Of a DNA stretch of 64,000 nt, positions 1 to 10,948 are shown in pieces (the stretch's first letter is position 1; every line of letters starts with the position of its first letter). Where the stretch lies: the NCBI RefSeq assembly GCF_016808335.1, contig NC_053141.1, positions 26,526,261 through 26,590,260 on the forward strand, read 5' to 3'. Made by a program: the position numbers and the translations under genes. The DNA comes from Panicum virgatum (lineage: Eukaryota; Streptophyta; Magnoliopsida; Poales; Poaceae). Under the pieces are notes generated by a model, which was not told the origin of the DNA, searched no databases, and was given only the letters and a program-made list of their open reading frames with translations.

Positions 1-285
1 GTTCAGGTCCAGTCTGAATATTCACGGTGTCGATGATCAGACTGCGGGGGGGTGTTAGCATGTTATGTATAGGCTGGCCCACGGGCCCTAGCTAGCCGGC
101 CTAATGGCCTTTAGGGGCTGGGCGCCCACTGTGTCTAGGTGCGCCCCCCTTCAGGATATCTCTGTTGATTAGGATAGGCAAGGATCCCTCTGATAGGGTT
201 GTTTCCATCTACTGCGGCATCCTTGCCTATATGTACTCGTACCGTGCTTTGCACCCTAATCAATCAATCATATTCCTGGTCATAC
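1..285 (+). mobile_element. LTR-retrotransposon 3' end: polypurine tract plus truncated LTR
   Basis: Bases 1-52 look like the last internal bases of an LTR element ending in a G-rich polypurine tract (46-52). At 53 a sequence starting TGTTAGCATG has the form of an LTR 5' end. About 230 bp of LTR follow before LINE sequence begins near 287. The same sequence returns in opposite orientation at 1549-1833 and again at 1866-2040, which supports a repeat family. No coding sequence remains, so the superfamily is uncertain; copia is a guess. Confidence 0.6.
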
Positions 286-286
286 T

Positions 287-1515
287 CGCTTTCAAAAACC
301 AATTTGGGTTCATACCAGGAAGGTCAACCATGGAGGCGATTTTCTTAATACGACAATTAATGGAGAGATATAGGGAGCAGAAGAAGGACTTGCACATGGT
401 CTTCATTGACCTTGAGAAGGCATATGACAAAGTACCGAGAAATGTCATGTGGTGTGCCTTGGAAAAGCACAAAGTCTCAACTAAGTACATTACCCTCATT
501 AAAAATATGTACAAGGATGCGACGACGTTTGTCCGGACATGTGATGGCAACACCACTGACTTTCCTATTAACATTGGCCTACACCAGGGTCAACATTGAG
601 CCCTTATTTATTTGCTTTAGAGATGGATGAGGTCACAAGGGATATACAAGGTGAGATCCCTTGGTGTATGCTCTTTGCTGATGATGTGGTGCTAGTTGAC
701 GAGAGTAGGGCAGGGGTTAATAGGAAGTTAGAGCTGTGGAGACGCACGTTAGAGTCGAAAGGGTTCAGACTTAGTAGGACCAAGACCGAGTAAATGATGT
801 GCGATTTCAGCGCGACTAGGCATGAGGGGGGAGACGTTAGTCTAGATGGGCAAGTGGTGGTCTAAAAGGATACTTTTCGGTATTTAGGATCGGTGCTACA
901 AAAGGATGACGATATTAATGAAGATGTTAGGCATAGAATTTCAGCTGGCTGATTGAAATGGCAGCAAGCTTCTGGCATCCTTTGTGACAAGAGGGTGCCA
1001 CAAAAGCTAAAAGTCAAATTCTATAGGACAGCAATTCGTCCGGCGATGTTATACGGTGCTGAATGTTGACCTACAAAAAGGCGACATGTCCAGCAACTGA
1101 GTGTAGCAGAGATGCAGATGTTGCGGTGGTTTTGCGGGCACACAAGGAGGGATAGAGTCCGGAACGAAGTTATTCGGGATAGGGTCGGGGTGGCACCAAT
1201 TGAGGAGAAACTTACACAGCATCGGCTGAGATGGTTTGGGCATGTCCAACGAAGACCTCCTGAGGCGCCGGTGCGTAATGGGGTTCTTGAGCGGGTCTAT
1301 AATGTAAAGAGGGGTAGAGGTAGACCTAAACTGACGTGGAATGAGTCGGTTAAGAGAGACCTTAAGGATTGGAATATCTCTAAAGAGATAGTTTTGGATA
1401 GGAGCGCTTGGAGACTAGCTATCAATGTGCCTGAACCTTGAACTTATTTCTTTCGGGTTTCATCTCTAGCCTACCCCAACTTGCTTGGGAAAAAAGGCTA
1501 TGTTGTTGTTGTTAT
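287..1515 (+). pseudogene. 5'-truncated LINE (non-LTR retrotransposon) reverse transcriptase, decayed
   Basis: This is the C-terminal two thirds of a plant L1-type reverse transcriptase. Visible motifs are the 'FGFIPGRSTMEAI' region near 300-340, 'DLEKAYDKVPR' near 408-440, the catalytic 'LFADDVVL' near 671-695, and a C-terminal block ending 'INVPEP' at 1438. The reading frame changes near 597, and in-frame stops are present at about 792, 865 and 1068, so no intact protein can be made. The 3' end runs into a TGTTGTTG-type simple tail near 1500, usual for this LINE group. I could not define a target-site duplication. It lies between two oppositely oriented LTR fragments. Confidence 0.9.
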
Positions 1516-1548
1516 CAGTTGTTACTTGTAAGCAATAGTGGCTTGGGA

Positions 1549-1833
1549 TAATACTGTATTGATTAGAGTGCAAAGCACAGGTAAGATACATATAGGCAAG
1601 AAAGACCTGGGTATATGGAAATATCTTATCAGGGCGATCCATGGCTATCCTAACCAAATTAGAGAGGAGATCCCAGAAGGGTGCATCACTAGGGTGCAGC
1701 GCTCAGCCCTAAAGGCCAACAAGGGGCTGGCTAACCAACAGCCCATAGGGCCAGCCAATACATCTCGGATCTCACTAATACGCCCCCGCGGTCTCATAGT
1801 CGGTAGGCCGGACGTTTAGACTGGACCTGACCT
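1549..1833 (-). mobile_element. LTR fragment, inverted copy of 1-285
   Basis: The reverse complement matches 1-285 over the polypurine tract and the LTR start (near 1780), and along the LTR to near 1549. In this copy the terminal TG reads TA. It is the same element family as the left copy but inserted in the opposite direction. Confidence 0.6.
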
Positions 1834-1865
1834 TCGTGAAGACCAAAGAAGGCAGCCCAAGCACA

Positions 1866-2040
1866 GATAAGATAGATATAGGCAAGGATGACTTGGGTAT
1901 ATGGAAATATCCTATCAGGGTGATTCTTGCCTATCCTAACCAAATCAGAGAGAGAGGGGAGGCACCACTAGGGTGCGGCGCCCAGCCCTAAAGGCTAACA
2001 AGGCTAACCAACAGCCCATAGGGCCAGTCAATACATCTCG
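1866..2040 (-). mobile_element. Third partial LTR copy, same family
   Basis: This closely repeats about 175 bp of the 1549-1775 copy in the same orientation, with small deletions, and stops before the LTR start. It looks like a tandem or second truncated insertion. Confidence 0.5.
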
Positions 2041-3045
2041 CTGACATTACTGAATTCAAAATAAAGATGTGAAAATTGTGACTGAGGGGAGAGAGTGCAA
2101 GAAAAAGAATAGGGCCCTGATAACTCTGTGGCTCAGATTCAAAAAATGAATACGATCATGATTCATGACAACAACAGAAACACAGTGTAAACAGGCAAAA
2201 CTATGTTTGAGAGACCATACCACTCAAATCTGGGTAACACGAGTCATTAACAGGATGTGTTTGAAGTTCTAAAATATCAGACAAAGGAAATGGTTTACAG
2301 TCTAATTACAGAAATGTGATGTACATTAATCCATTATTCTGTTCAATGAACGTTTGAAAGGCTTTAAACCCATGATCAAGATAAGCTAGAAACCAAATAA
2401 TCCACTGAATCTACACACTCCAGATCAAAGACTATTTTTCATCTGTTGACAACCACCAGTTTGATTTCCAGATTTGACATAATTTCCAATATAACTCAAT
2501 AAGAGCAACATCAGATTAGGTGTTTGCTCTAAGAAGTAAATCTCTGAGAACCTGTTCTAAACACTTTTAAAGAAATTAGCTTTTAGGAAAAAAATAAAGG
2601 GAAAAGGTAGAGGATAATGCTACTGCGTCCTTGAAATCTCAAAGTGAAATGAGGGAGATTTCGTCAGATTTCCTTTTTTGCTTTTGCTCCATCATGACTT
2701 CTCTTCCACGTTTATCCCCTAGTTGTCGAGTTGTCCACAAATAGTGAGAATGATCACCTTGCCACCACCTCCAGGACAGGTAGACACTAGAGAAGAAACT
2801 TCATAATGCACAACATTTACAGCTTCAAATTGTGCATTGAGCGGCATAAGCGTGATGGAGAACCAGACTGTCATGGTACAGGGGCTGACGGTGTACTGCA
2901 TTCCGTAATGGAGCTCTACTGAGCGTAATGGCAAAGCAAATGACACAGTTTAGGCAGTGTAGGAGTGGAGGTGAACATTAAAGCCAGGGAGGAGAGGCCC
3001 ACAACATCACATGAAATGCATTGTCAATTCCAACATGGTTACTAA
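2041..3045. other. No recognisable gene
   Basis: This is AT-rich sequence with no protein family I recognise. An open frame on the minus strand (2719-2946, 75 codons) has no matching motif and no splice context. The stretch could be intron or 3' flank of the minus-strand MYB-CC gene to the right, but I see no exon of that gene here. Confidence 0.4.
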
Positions 3046-3713
3046 TGCGTTTTGACATTTAACAACACCGGCGGCCTGCGCATGAAGATTGGCGACGACG
3101 GCGGCTTCATACGCGGCGGCATCGTGGTAGGAGGAATCCGCGTCGGCATCGGGAGTGGCGGGAGGATTGGCCCGAGCGCGAGCGGCCTCAGCCTCGCGAG
3201 CCAGATCAGCGGCGGCGCGATGCTCCTTTTCCAGGGCGTCGAGCGCAGTGCGGATGCGCTCTTGGGCATCGGCGGCGGCCTTGGTGGCGGCAGTGGCGAC
3301 GTCTGCAAGAGCCTGGCGCTACTTCTCCTTCTCCTGGGCAGCGGCATCAAGGGCCGTGTCAATGGGAGATGAGGGCGGCGGCGTCAAGGACGAGCCGGTG
3401 CCAGCAGCGGCGGCGGTGTCGGGGATGGGTGCGGATGCGATAGGTCACAAGGATGTGACGGTCTCTTGATACCATGATAGAGAGGTAATCACATTGTATA
3501 GATTGCATAACCTCCCTGTGTAAACAGGGGTACAATATATAGGGATGAGACTAGGCAACAAACCTCCTTGACTTATAGCAACAGAATCAGGGAGGGTGCT
3601 GATCTCATCTTCTGAGTAAAGGACGTGATTAGTGGGAACCTGGCTAAGGCTCAACCGCAGCCTATCACTACCAAAGGAAGGAAATATCCCTAAGCAAGGA
3701 AATATTTCTAACA
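3046..3713 (-). mobile_element. 5' end of a Ty1/copia element (LTR, primer site, start of gag), truncated
   Basis: On the minus strand an LTR (3713 to 3475, 239 bp, TGTTAG...CTATCA) is followed directly by a TGGTATCAAGAGAC primer-binding-like site at about 3461-3474. That resembles the initiator-Met tRNA site of plant copia elements. Next comes an alanine-rich, coiled-coil-like coding stretch (about 3440 to 3050) typical of the N-terminus of a plant copia gag. The rest of the element is missing, so it is a truncated insertion, probably within intron 3 or the 3' flank of the MYB-CC gene. Confidence 0.75.
3475..3713 (-). repeat. Copia LTR (239 bp)
   Basis: It has canonical TG...CA ends read on the minus strand, with the primer-binding-like sequence immediately downstream. 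The matching 3' LTR is absent from the window. Confidence 0.75.
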
Positions 3714-3984
3714 TAGCATATAGATTGACGAAAACAAGCCCATGTATTAAGGAAAGTAGTAGGGAAACTAATTACCTAACAACCAATATTTAATAACCAA
3801 TATGCTTTTGTCATTAGGCTCATAGCACACACTGTAGGAAATGACAACTATGGATTTCACATGGGGATGAGTAATTGCTCTTTCTATTCAATGCCCTAAG
3901 AATGTTAATATATGAATAACCCACAGCAAGGAATAAGTGAAGCATACCAATTCAAAGTATCATCAATACATATATGTAACTTAC

Positions 3985-6280
3985 CATCTTTGGATTGCTC
4001 GGTCAACTCTTTGCCAGACTGTCTTCCTAGTCTGTATTTCTGGTTAGTAGAAATAAGAAGTAAATTTAAGAATGATGTTGCACTTTTGAAACTGTTGGAG
4101 AAAGATGCATTAACAACTGCATGTACCTGAAGATGGCTTTTCAAATGAAAAAGGGTGAGGCCCTTCACACCCATTGTCCTCATGATAGCCTTTGGTGTTG
4201 CTTCTGCAGGATTGATCTTGCAATCAGTCTAACAATAATATATCATCATCGAAATGTCAAACTAAGATGACCAATACATGCAACCTAACAACAGCACCTG
4301 GCTCATTAGCACCCTACAAATTCATATTAGCAAGGAATAAGGTCTGCATACAAGCCTGCAGTTGGTGATACCACGGTTGCCCCATGTATGATATTTAAAC
4401 AGTTTTATCACCTAATGGTGTCAGTTCTGAATTTGTGCCTCCTGATAAAGTTGACATTGACCCTTTACCCCTGTAACATTTTGGGGGTTCTTTTCCCCTC
4501 TCTCTTCTTAATATATTGATACGCAGATCTCCTGCGTATTCGAGAAAAAAAAACTGATAACTCCACGAAATATTTTGGGAGTGGTAAAATAACCCAAAAA
4601 AAAGAACAAGAAATTTTGAACAAAACCGCAAGTTTATAAAAGTCACCCATATTTAACCAGGGAACATATTAGGTGCAAACCAACCTCTCCGTGCAAACTA
4701 TGGAAACTTCAATCCGGATCATCGGATTAACATCCAAGGGGCATGGGGGATTGGGTAATTTTACAATCTGGACCCGTCCTTAGATTGGGTAATCACACTT
4801 TTGCAAATCCCCCCTCCCACCCCCCTGCGCCCCTCTCCTTGGATGTTAATCCGATGGCCCAGATTGAAGTTTCCATAGTTTGCACGGAGAGGTTGGTTTG
4901 CACCTAATATGTCCCCATTTAACAAATAGCAATATAAATATAAGGAACACCCAAATCAATCATTCAAACTTGTAGCCCAAATTACTAGAAACAAGAGTGT
5001 ATAGAAAACTTGATGCCACAGAGAAGCTAACATGATTAACTAAAAGTGTAAAGCAATGGTCAAGAAAGAGGTAGGACACTGAAATAGCTCAAAAGATTGT
5101 TGGTGACTGGTGACAGAAAACAATCGCATGTTTCTGATAGTGGAAGTCTATATTCTACAAAAGATACTGTTATCGACTGGATTAGAAGAGCACAGACTTC
5201 TGATACACTATAGATCAACCGAGGAACAATAAACAATAACAATAATCACAGGATATCATGATCAAGTTGAAACCATCTTACTAAACTCCAGCGTGCACTA
5301 ACACCAAAGTATACCAAGCTAGAGATGAAATGCTGTCCATAAAGGCATGAACCACACATTTAATTTGTTTGTTGCTAATTTTTCTGGATCTCTATCATAG
5401 ATCTTTCAACTGCTGAAAAACTTGAAATGGCAAACCAACCGCCCGTGGGGAAAAAGCACCAAGTCCATCCAACTGACTACAAGCAACATCCAGAACAGCA
5501 ACTCAAATCCTTACTACAACGATGACACCGATTTTTGTTAAAGTGCATAGCAAGCCACCACATGGGCAAAAAAACAGTCTGAAATGATGACCGGTTTCTT
5601 ACATATGCAGACCGAACAGAAAGCTGTACAATGCATACACGCTTAAATATTGAAGAGAACATGAGCATTTATAAATTTCACAATTCATCGAATATAAATT
5701 AACAAGTTGCCCACATTTCCTCGACTTGGTGCCCGAATCGAGCGCACAGGATGGCCGCAATGCAATCCCGTGACCTCAAACGAGAACAGACGCTCATTAT
5801 CAGTCCATTGTCCTAGGCTAGGCGAAATGCACATTCTGGGTGTGACCTGAGCGCCACAGGATGCCCACCCCTCCTAAATCCATGAAATGTACATTCTACC
5901 TACCGTTGCGCTCAAATCCCACATGACACCACCCGCAATAAACTGAACGCCGCAACCAAATGAGGAAGAAATAATCGCAGCGCTAGAACGAGGTGTGCAA
6001 AAAAGACCGGATGCGGGAAAGGAGTTTGGGGGAGGAGGGAGGGAGGGAGGCCGAAATGCTCACTGTCGGGCCCGCCGAGCTGGGCGACGGCGTCGACGAA
6101 GCGGTCGTGGAGGTCGGCCGTCCAGCGGAGCCTGGGCTTGGGGTCGGCCGTCAGCACGACGCTAGGCCCGCCGCCGTGCCCGTGCAACCCCAGCCCGGCG
6201 CCGCCGCGCGGGGCGTCCTCGGCAGCGGCGGCGTCGGGGCGGCCGCCACGGCCGGCGTGGTGGATCAGGCCGGGGAACAT
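3985..6280 (-). CDS. GARP/MYB-CC (PHR1-like) transcription factor, exons 1-3 only
   Basis: Three exons are visible: 6280-6064 (217 nt, ATG at 6280), 4203-4127 (77 nt) and 4039-3985 (55 nt). All junctions are GT-AG and phases fit (116 codons visible). Exon 1 encodes a Gly/Ala-rich N-terminus and 'KPRLRWTADLHDRFVDAV', the first helix region of the GARP Myb-like domain. Exon 2 gives 'MRTMGVKGLTLFHLKSHLQ', and exon 3 completes the SHLQKYR signature. The 77-nt exon is typical of the MYB-CC family (PHR1/PHL/APL), nuclear DNA-binding regulators, several of them acting in phosphate-starvation signalling. The coiled-coil (LHEQLE) exon expected next is not seen between 3984 and the left edge, where copia and LINE fragments lie. 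The gene therefore either continues outside the window through a large intron or is truncated. Intron 1 holds a MITE. Confidence 0.85.
4660..4916. mobile_element. Mutator-like MITE (257 bp) in MYB-CC intron 1
   Basis: It has long terminal inverted repeats of about 75-80 bp starting GGG(A/G)ACATATTAGGTGC. Both ends are flanked by a 9-bp direct repeat, atttaacca (4651-4659) and atttaacaa (4917-4925), with one mismatch. A 9-bp target duplication points to the Mutator superfamily. It has no coding capacity. Confidence 0.75.
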
Positions 6281-6921
6281 CTCCCCTGCCGGGACCTCAC
6301 CTGCCCTTTTGGGGGCTCTCGCCGCGGCCGCCCACGTCCGAAAGCGAGAGAGGGGAGAAAGGTGGAAGCTTTATTTCTGTTGGCTGCCGCCGTTCTTCCC
6401 CGCTTCTCTCCTCCCCTTTTGCGCTTGCTTGCACTGCAGTCTGCAGCTTGCTTGCTGACGGCTGACGCTTTCGGAGTGAGTTTTGCAGTTGTAGTTCGAA
6501 TTTTCTTTTTCCCAAGGCGAGAACGCGAGATTCCATCGGCGACGCTCACGGACGGGCGCGTCGCGACGCCCCGGGCTTTCACCGTCGCAGTAGAACAGTA
6601 ACAGGACAAGAAGCTATATTATGCCCTGACACACACACACCAGTGACACCACGCTTCCACGGATGGAGATCATCCATCTCTCGTGTTACAAGCATTTTAT
6701 ATCTGTACATCTACATTATTTACAAAATTGTAATAAATATATCAATGGATAGTTCACGTCGCCTACTACCATCATGCAAAAAATAGATGAAACGGAAACT
6801 TGACAAGAAGGAACAAAAAAAAAGAAAAGAGTGTGTCGCGGGTGGCAAGTGGCAACAATTCATTTAGTATGATTTTTCTTTTTTTTCTCATTGAAAACAA
6901 GTTTCGACTGCATTACATGAT
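6281..6921. other. 5' flank of the MYB-CC gene; (AC)n microsatellite
   Basis: Upstream of the minus-strand start at 6280 the DNA is GC-rich to about 6600, which suits a 5' UTR and proximal promoter. I see no convincing TATA box. A short (ac)n run lies near 6630-6640. The remainder, about 6640-6921, is AT-rich without recognisable features. Confidence 0.4.
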
Positions 6922-7167
6922 GGGGTGTGTTTAGTTCGCGAAAAGTTCGCGAAAAAATTGTTGTAGCACGTTTCGGTTTTATTTGGCAACTATTGTCTAA
7001 CCATGAAGTAATTAGTCTCAAAAGATTCGTCTCGTCATTTACAACCAAACTGTGCAATTAGTTATATTTTTTAACTACATTTAATACTCTATGCATGTAT
7101 CGTAAGATTCGATGTGATGTGCGTCAGTGAAAAATTTTGGGAACTTTTCGCGGAACTAAACACAGCC
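6922..7167. mobile_element. MITE with GGGTGTGTTTAGTTC-type inverted ends
   Basis: The left end reads ggggtgtgtttagttcgcg and the right end is its near reverse complement, cgcggaactaaacacagcc. This terminal pattern is abundant in grass genomes. It has no coding sequence. A clean target-site duplication could not be read, so I leave the superfamily open. Confidence 0.7.
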
Positions 7168-7238
7168 ATGAGCCATGGTAGATACTACCGTACTCTATCC
7201 ATTTATATTTTCATTGGAATTTTAAATACATATAGAGA

Positions 7239-8605
7239 TGTTATCCTGATCGGTAAAGTTGATCAGAAAATTATGAGAGTTTGTATTTCTTACACACATA
7301 TTCCTCAAATAAATCTCAAAACACACTTCACCTCTACAACAAATGCAAGATGTGTTTTCGAACTAAAATGCAGGTTGCAGCACAATTTGGTCCGAAATAA
7401 AATCACAGATTCAGACTCAAATGAACCAATAGAGGCCCAAAGACCTAAGCAAATCAGCTTAAAACAGGGCTTAGCACACGAGGTTAAGAAAAGAAAGCCC
7501 AAGACAGCCGAACCACCGAAGTTGGGGGCGGTTGGCACCCTGGGCAGGCCGGCCGGTGGTCGGCCAACCAGCCCATTGGCTCCCTCCTATAAATATGAGA
7601 GGGGTTAAGAATCAAGACACCCCGCAAGTTGAAGCTCAAGCTCACTCTCTTGTTTAGCTCTATATGTTAGTGGAGTTTAGATGAAATTTAGTAGTCATCG
7701 AGTCCTCAGAGTTGCTCGGGAGTTCTGGTATGAGTTTTTCTCTAGTTCTCTTGCGTAATTCTCGGTCATTTGTAATAGAATTAAACTATGGTTACCGATA
7801 TCTACATGATTTATATTCAAAGTTATGAAACGTATGTTTCATGATCTAGTTGCGTTATAACCTTATGCTTGCGATGGTTAACATATTAGGTTTAGAACTC
7901 TGGCAATTGCTCGAGTATTCATATGTTTGCTCTAGTACGATGTCTGTCCATCCGAAAGGTTGGGGCTCTACGCGGGATACTAGAGTATCGCTTACTGATA
8001 TAGACGTGGTGTCTAGATTAGTCAAGTGTTGTTGTATGTCTCCCTTTCCCACGGTTTGTAGAGGTAGCCGGCAGATGGTGATAGCCTTGTCGGTGCCCAG
8101 TAATCCTAAATGTTCGGATTGGGGGGATAGGAGGTCCATAAAGAGCCGTATGATTTGGTCGGGCTCCTCCCGTCATGCTAGTAGCGGTCTCCTTGTTGTA
8201 CCAGTTTAATCTTCTGTTGATCTAACCATGAGATAACATAGATATAGCTAGCCTAGTACATATGACTCGAGCTGCTAACTTCTTTCTTGCTTCCTGCCTA
8301 TAGAATATATAGAGTTGAGTGTAAACTTGTGTGTCACACTACCTCCTATTCTGCTATTTACTTACCTCTGTTTATGCAATGAAATATCCAATCTAGATCA
8401 GTTTATTAACTAACCTTAGCACTTTCAACCGCCGCTTTTCCTGCAAAAATATAAATGACACCCCAGTATACTCCTGTGTAAAATGCTACAGTGGTATTCT
8501 GTGCGCTTGCGGATTTATTTATGGTTCATGAAATACCTCCCACCCCCATTGGCGTCTGCGAGTGTCATCACTAGCGATCAGCGGTGGTATTGGTAGGAGC
8601 CAACA
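7239..8605 (+). mobile_element. Solo-type LTR, plus orientation (family L1)
   Basis: It starts TGTTATCC and ends GGAGCCAACA. Its central part and 3' third match, in reverse complement, the solo LTR at 16032-18188: the segment with 'gcgcttgcggatt' near 8508, the 'cctcctataaata' core promoter near 7583, and the 'cacggtttgtagaggtagcc' region near 8050. No primer site or internal region follows it, so it is a solo LTR or a remnant. No 5-bp target duplication could be read. Confidence 0.65.
7588..7595 (+). promoter_or_regulatory. TATA box of solo LTR 7239-8605
   Basis: TATAAATA lies in the context CCCTCCTATAAATATGAG. An equivalent box sits at the same relative place in three related LTRs in this window (minus strand 13606-13613, minus strand 17675-17682, plus strand 43365-43372). 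Confidence 0.6.
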
Positions 8606-8662
8606 GTAATATGATAACACCTAGCCCACTGGTAACACTAGAGATGTTCTCTCTAGGGATGT

Positions 8663-9311
8663 TGATAAGGACACGCCTACGCTGTCCGTAATATGCCCCA
8701 ATCTTTCATGGTACTATATTTATATCGGTGATTCAACATTCAGAATATCTGCTACCTCAAAACACTAGAATAATCCCAGCTTAAATTAATTAGTGTAATC
8801 GACGGCCAGCCACAATTACAAAAGCAGACAACTCTCACGGCCAACGATAATCAGCACCCTTGTGACCCAGCAATCACGAGAGGAGAACTAAATAGATTGA
8901 TTTACCCAGCAGACCAGTGAAGACAAAAGCAGTAATCCTCACAGCAGCAATAAAAAACTCAAGTGAATGGGTTCAATCCGAACAAGATAATAACAGATTA
9001 GATAGGGAATCGCCTTACAGAAATTTGAGGCCAAACCCTCCGCACAAATCTTCACCCGTGTACCAGAGAAGGTCACGGTCAAAGATAGGGACTTCAACTG
9101 AAATCAGATGCGCACCCAGGAGAAATTAATCCCTGATCACACACCAGCACAAATTCTCACAGGGATCCGATGATAATTCTCTTCACGAGATGGAGGGGAT
9201 CGCCCCCTAGGGTTCTGTCTTGAGACGAGAAAACTCACCCAAAATAAAATCTAAAACTCCCCCCTGACACATGGCCTACCCTGGCCTTTTTATGTGCTCG
9301 CAGGCACAACA
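8663..9311 (-). mobile_element. LTR, minus orientation, left arm of an inverted LTR pair
   Basis: Read on the minus strand it runs from TGTTGTGCC (near 9311) to CCTTATCA (8663). A CACATAAAAAGG sequence near 9290 could be its TATA element. About 320 bp of it (8663-8985) are the near-perfect reverse complement of 9432-9748. The boundary at 9311 is my estimate. Confidence 0.6.
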
Positions 9312-9431
9312 ACCTCACAACTCACGCTAGGACTCAAATAGGAAATAATATAAAATGCGGCAGCTTGCCTAATGCAGCACTTAGGCACCCGTTTATTAAC
9401 TTGGTGTCTCCTCAATAATTTCAACCTGCAT

Positions 9432-9748
9432 GGATTGAACCCATTCACTTGAGTTTTTTTATTGCTGCTGTGAGGATTACTGCTTTTGTCTTCACTGGTC
9501 TGCTGGGTAAATCAATCTATTTAGTTCTCCTCTCGTGATTGCTGGGTCACAAGCGTGCTGATTATCGTTGGCCGTGAGAGTTGTCTGCTTTTGTAATTGT
9601 GGCTGCCGTCGATTACACTAATTAATTTAAGCTGGGATTATTCTAGTTTTTTGGGCTAGCAGATATTCTGAATGTTGAATCACCGATATAAATATAGTAC
9701 CGTGAAAGATTGGGGCATATTACGGACGGTGTAGGCGTGTCCTTATCA
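9432..9748 (+). mobile_element. 5'-truncated LTR, plus orientation, right arm of the inverted pair
   Basis: The sequence matches the 3' half of the LTR at 8663-9311 in opposite orientation and ends CCTTATCA. A primer-binding-like TTTGGTAATCAGAGCTT begins immediately after, so this is the functional 5' LTR side of the internal region that follows. Confidence 0.7.
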
Positions 9749-10948
9749 TTTGGTAATCAGAGCTTCAGGTATACCGTCAGGTTTACATCTATCCATTAGT
9801 TTGAGTGTTTTCGGCTTCGTCCCATAGTCCACCGCCATATTTGTTTCCTACCTGAAACCATCCGCGCCATATCCTTTGCATAATTCAGTTTCAAAGTTCG
9901 TAGTGTTGAGTTTTTGTCCTAGGTCAAGGTCTTGTTGCTGGTTTAGATCGTGTTTCAATCTAATTTGTGTGTTCTCCCTTTGTTTTCCATCAACCCTTGC
10001 CATCACCATCCACTAGATCCAGATCTTTTGTCCATATAACATCCTGATTCGAATGCCTTCCATAAAACAGTCATAACTTTTGCGTCCGAACTCGAAAAAG
10101 TGCAAATTTTATATCTACGGAGATCTACAGAAAATTTTAGATCTATTTCATCCTAGCTCTGCTAGGTTCGCAAAAATTAGAATTGCGAAATCCAATCAGA
10201 AAAACTGAGTTTCAGTGCCCACAAGTTTGGCATGCATTTGAGAACACAATCCTGATTTTGCATAGACCACATCTTTTATCCAATTGAGCTCATATTTTCT
10301 GTGGTTAGTTCTTGTGTGATCCTTGCTGAAAAAAAAATATATCAAAAGTATAAGAGAAAAAAGGTTGAGAAAAAAAAGAAAAATAGTGAATGAAAAAAAC
10401 AAAAAAAGGAGCACATAAGCAATAGCCAATAGCTCTATTTGTGGTGCCTTTTGCCTTGTCCTTGTTTCGTTGCTACCTTTCATACTTGTTTCCTCTCTTG
10501 TTTATCACAAATTGGTGCTAGGAACACGTATAGGACCAGCAACTAGGACAAATACTTTGGACATTTATTCAATATTGCTATCTGTGACTGACTTGTATGC
10601 CACATACATATATTTATTAATTTGTGTGCCTCCCAAGATCCACATATTACTTCAGATCAGCACACCCAGAGGATCTTGCAATCTTGGTTTCACACCCTCT
10701 TGGTAAGTATCATGAACCAGCCACCGGTTGTACCATCCACTGCTTTGCATTGGTAAGAACACTTGAAAGAGCTTGGTAAGACCTGGGAGATTGTGTTTCC
10801 ACCATCCATATCCACATATAGTAGTTGATAGGGATAACCTTTTATGTTTTCTCTTGTCTACTTACTAACAATGTCAGGAAACACTGAGATTGCTCGACGA
10901 GTGCTAAGTTCTCAAATGGAGAAAGTGGAGCAAAATTAATTCAATAAT
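9749..10948 (+). mobile_element. Untranslated leader of a non-autonomous gypsy element
   Basis: It begins with a primer-site-like sequence (about 9750-9765) and continues for 1.2 kb without a convincing ORF. Short A-rich and T-rich tracts lie near 10329-10412. No gag is visible here, although it would be expected at this position in an autonomous element. Confidence 0.45.

Noticed and set aside
2719..2946. 75-codon minus-strand ORF left of the copia fragment
   Set aside because: Not similar to the expected MYB-CC exons or to any family I know; probably chance.
5993..6601. 202-codon plus-strand ORF over the MYB-CC first exon
   Set aside because: It is the shadow of the minus-strand exon 1 and its GC-rich 5' region; the minus-strand reading gives a conserved GARP domain with proper splice sites.
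7114..7608. 164-codon plus-strand ORF
   Set aside because: It spans the end of a MITE and the start of a solo LTR, so it cannot be a real gene.
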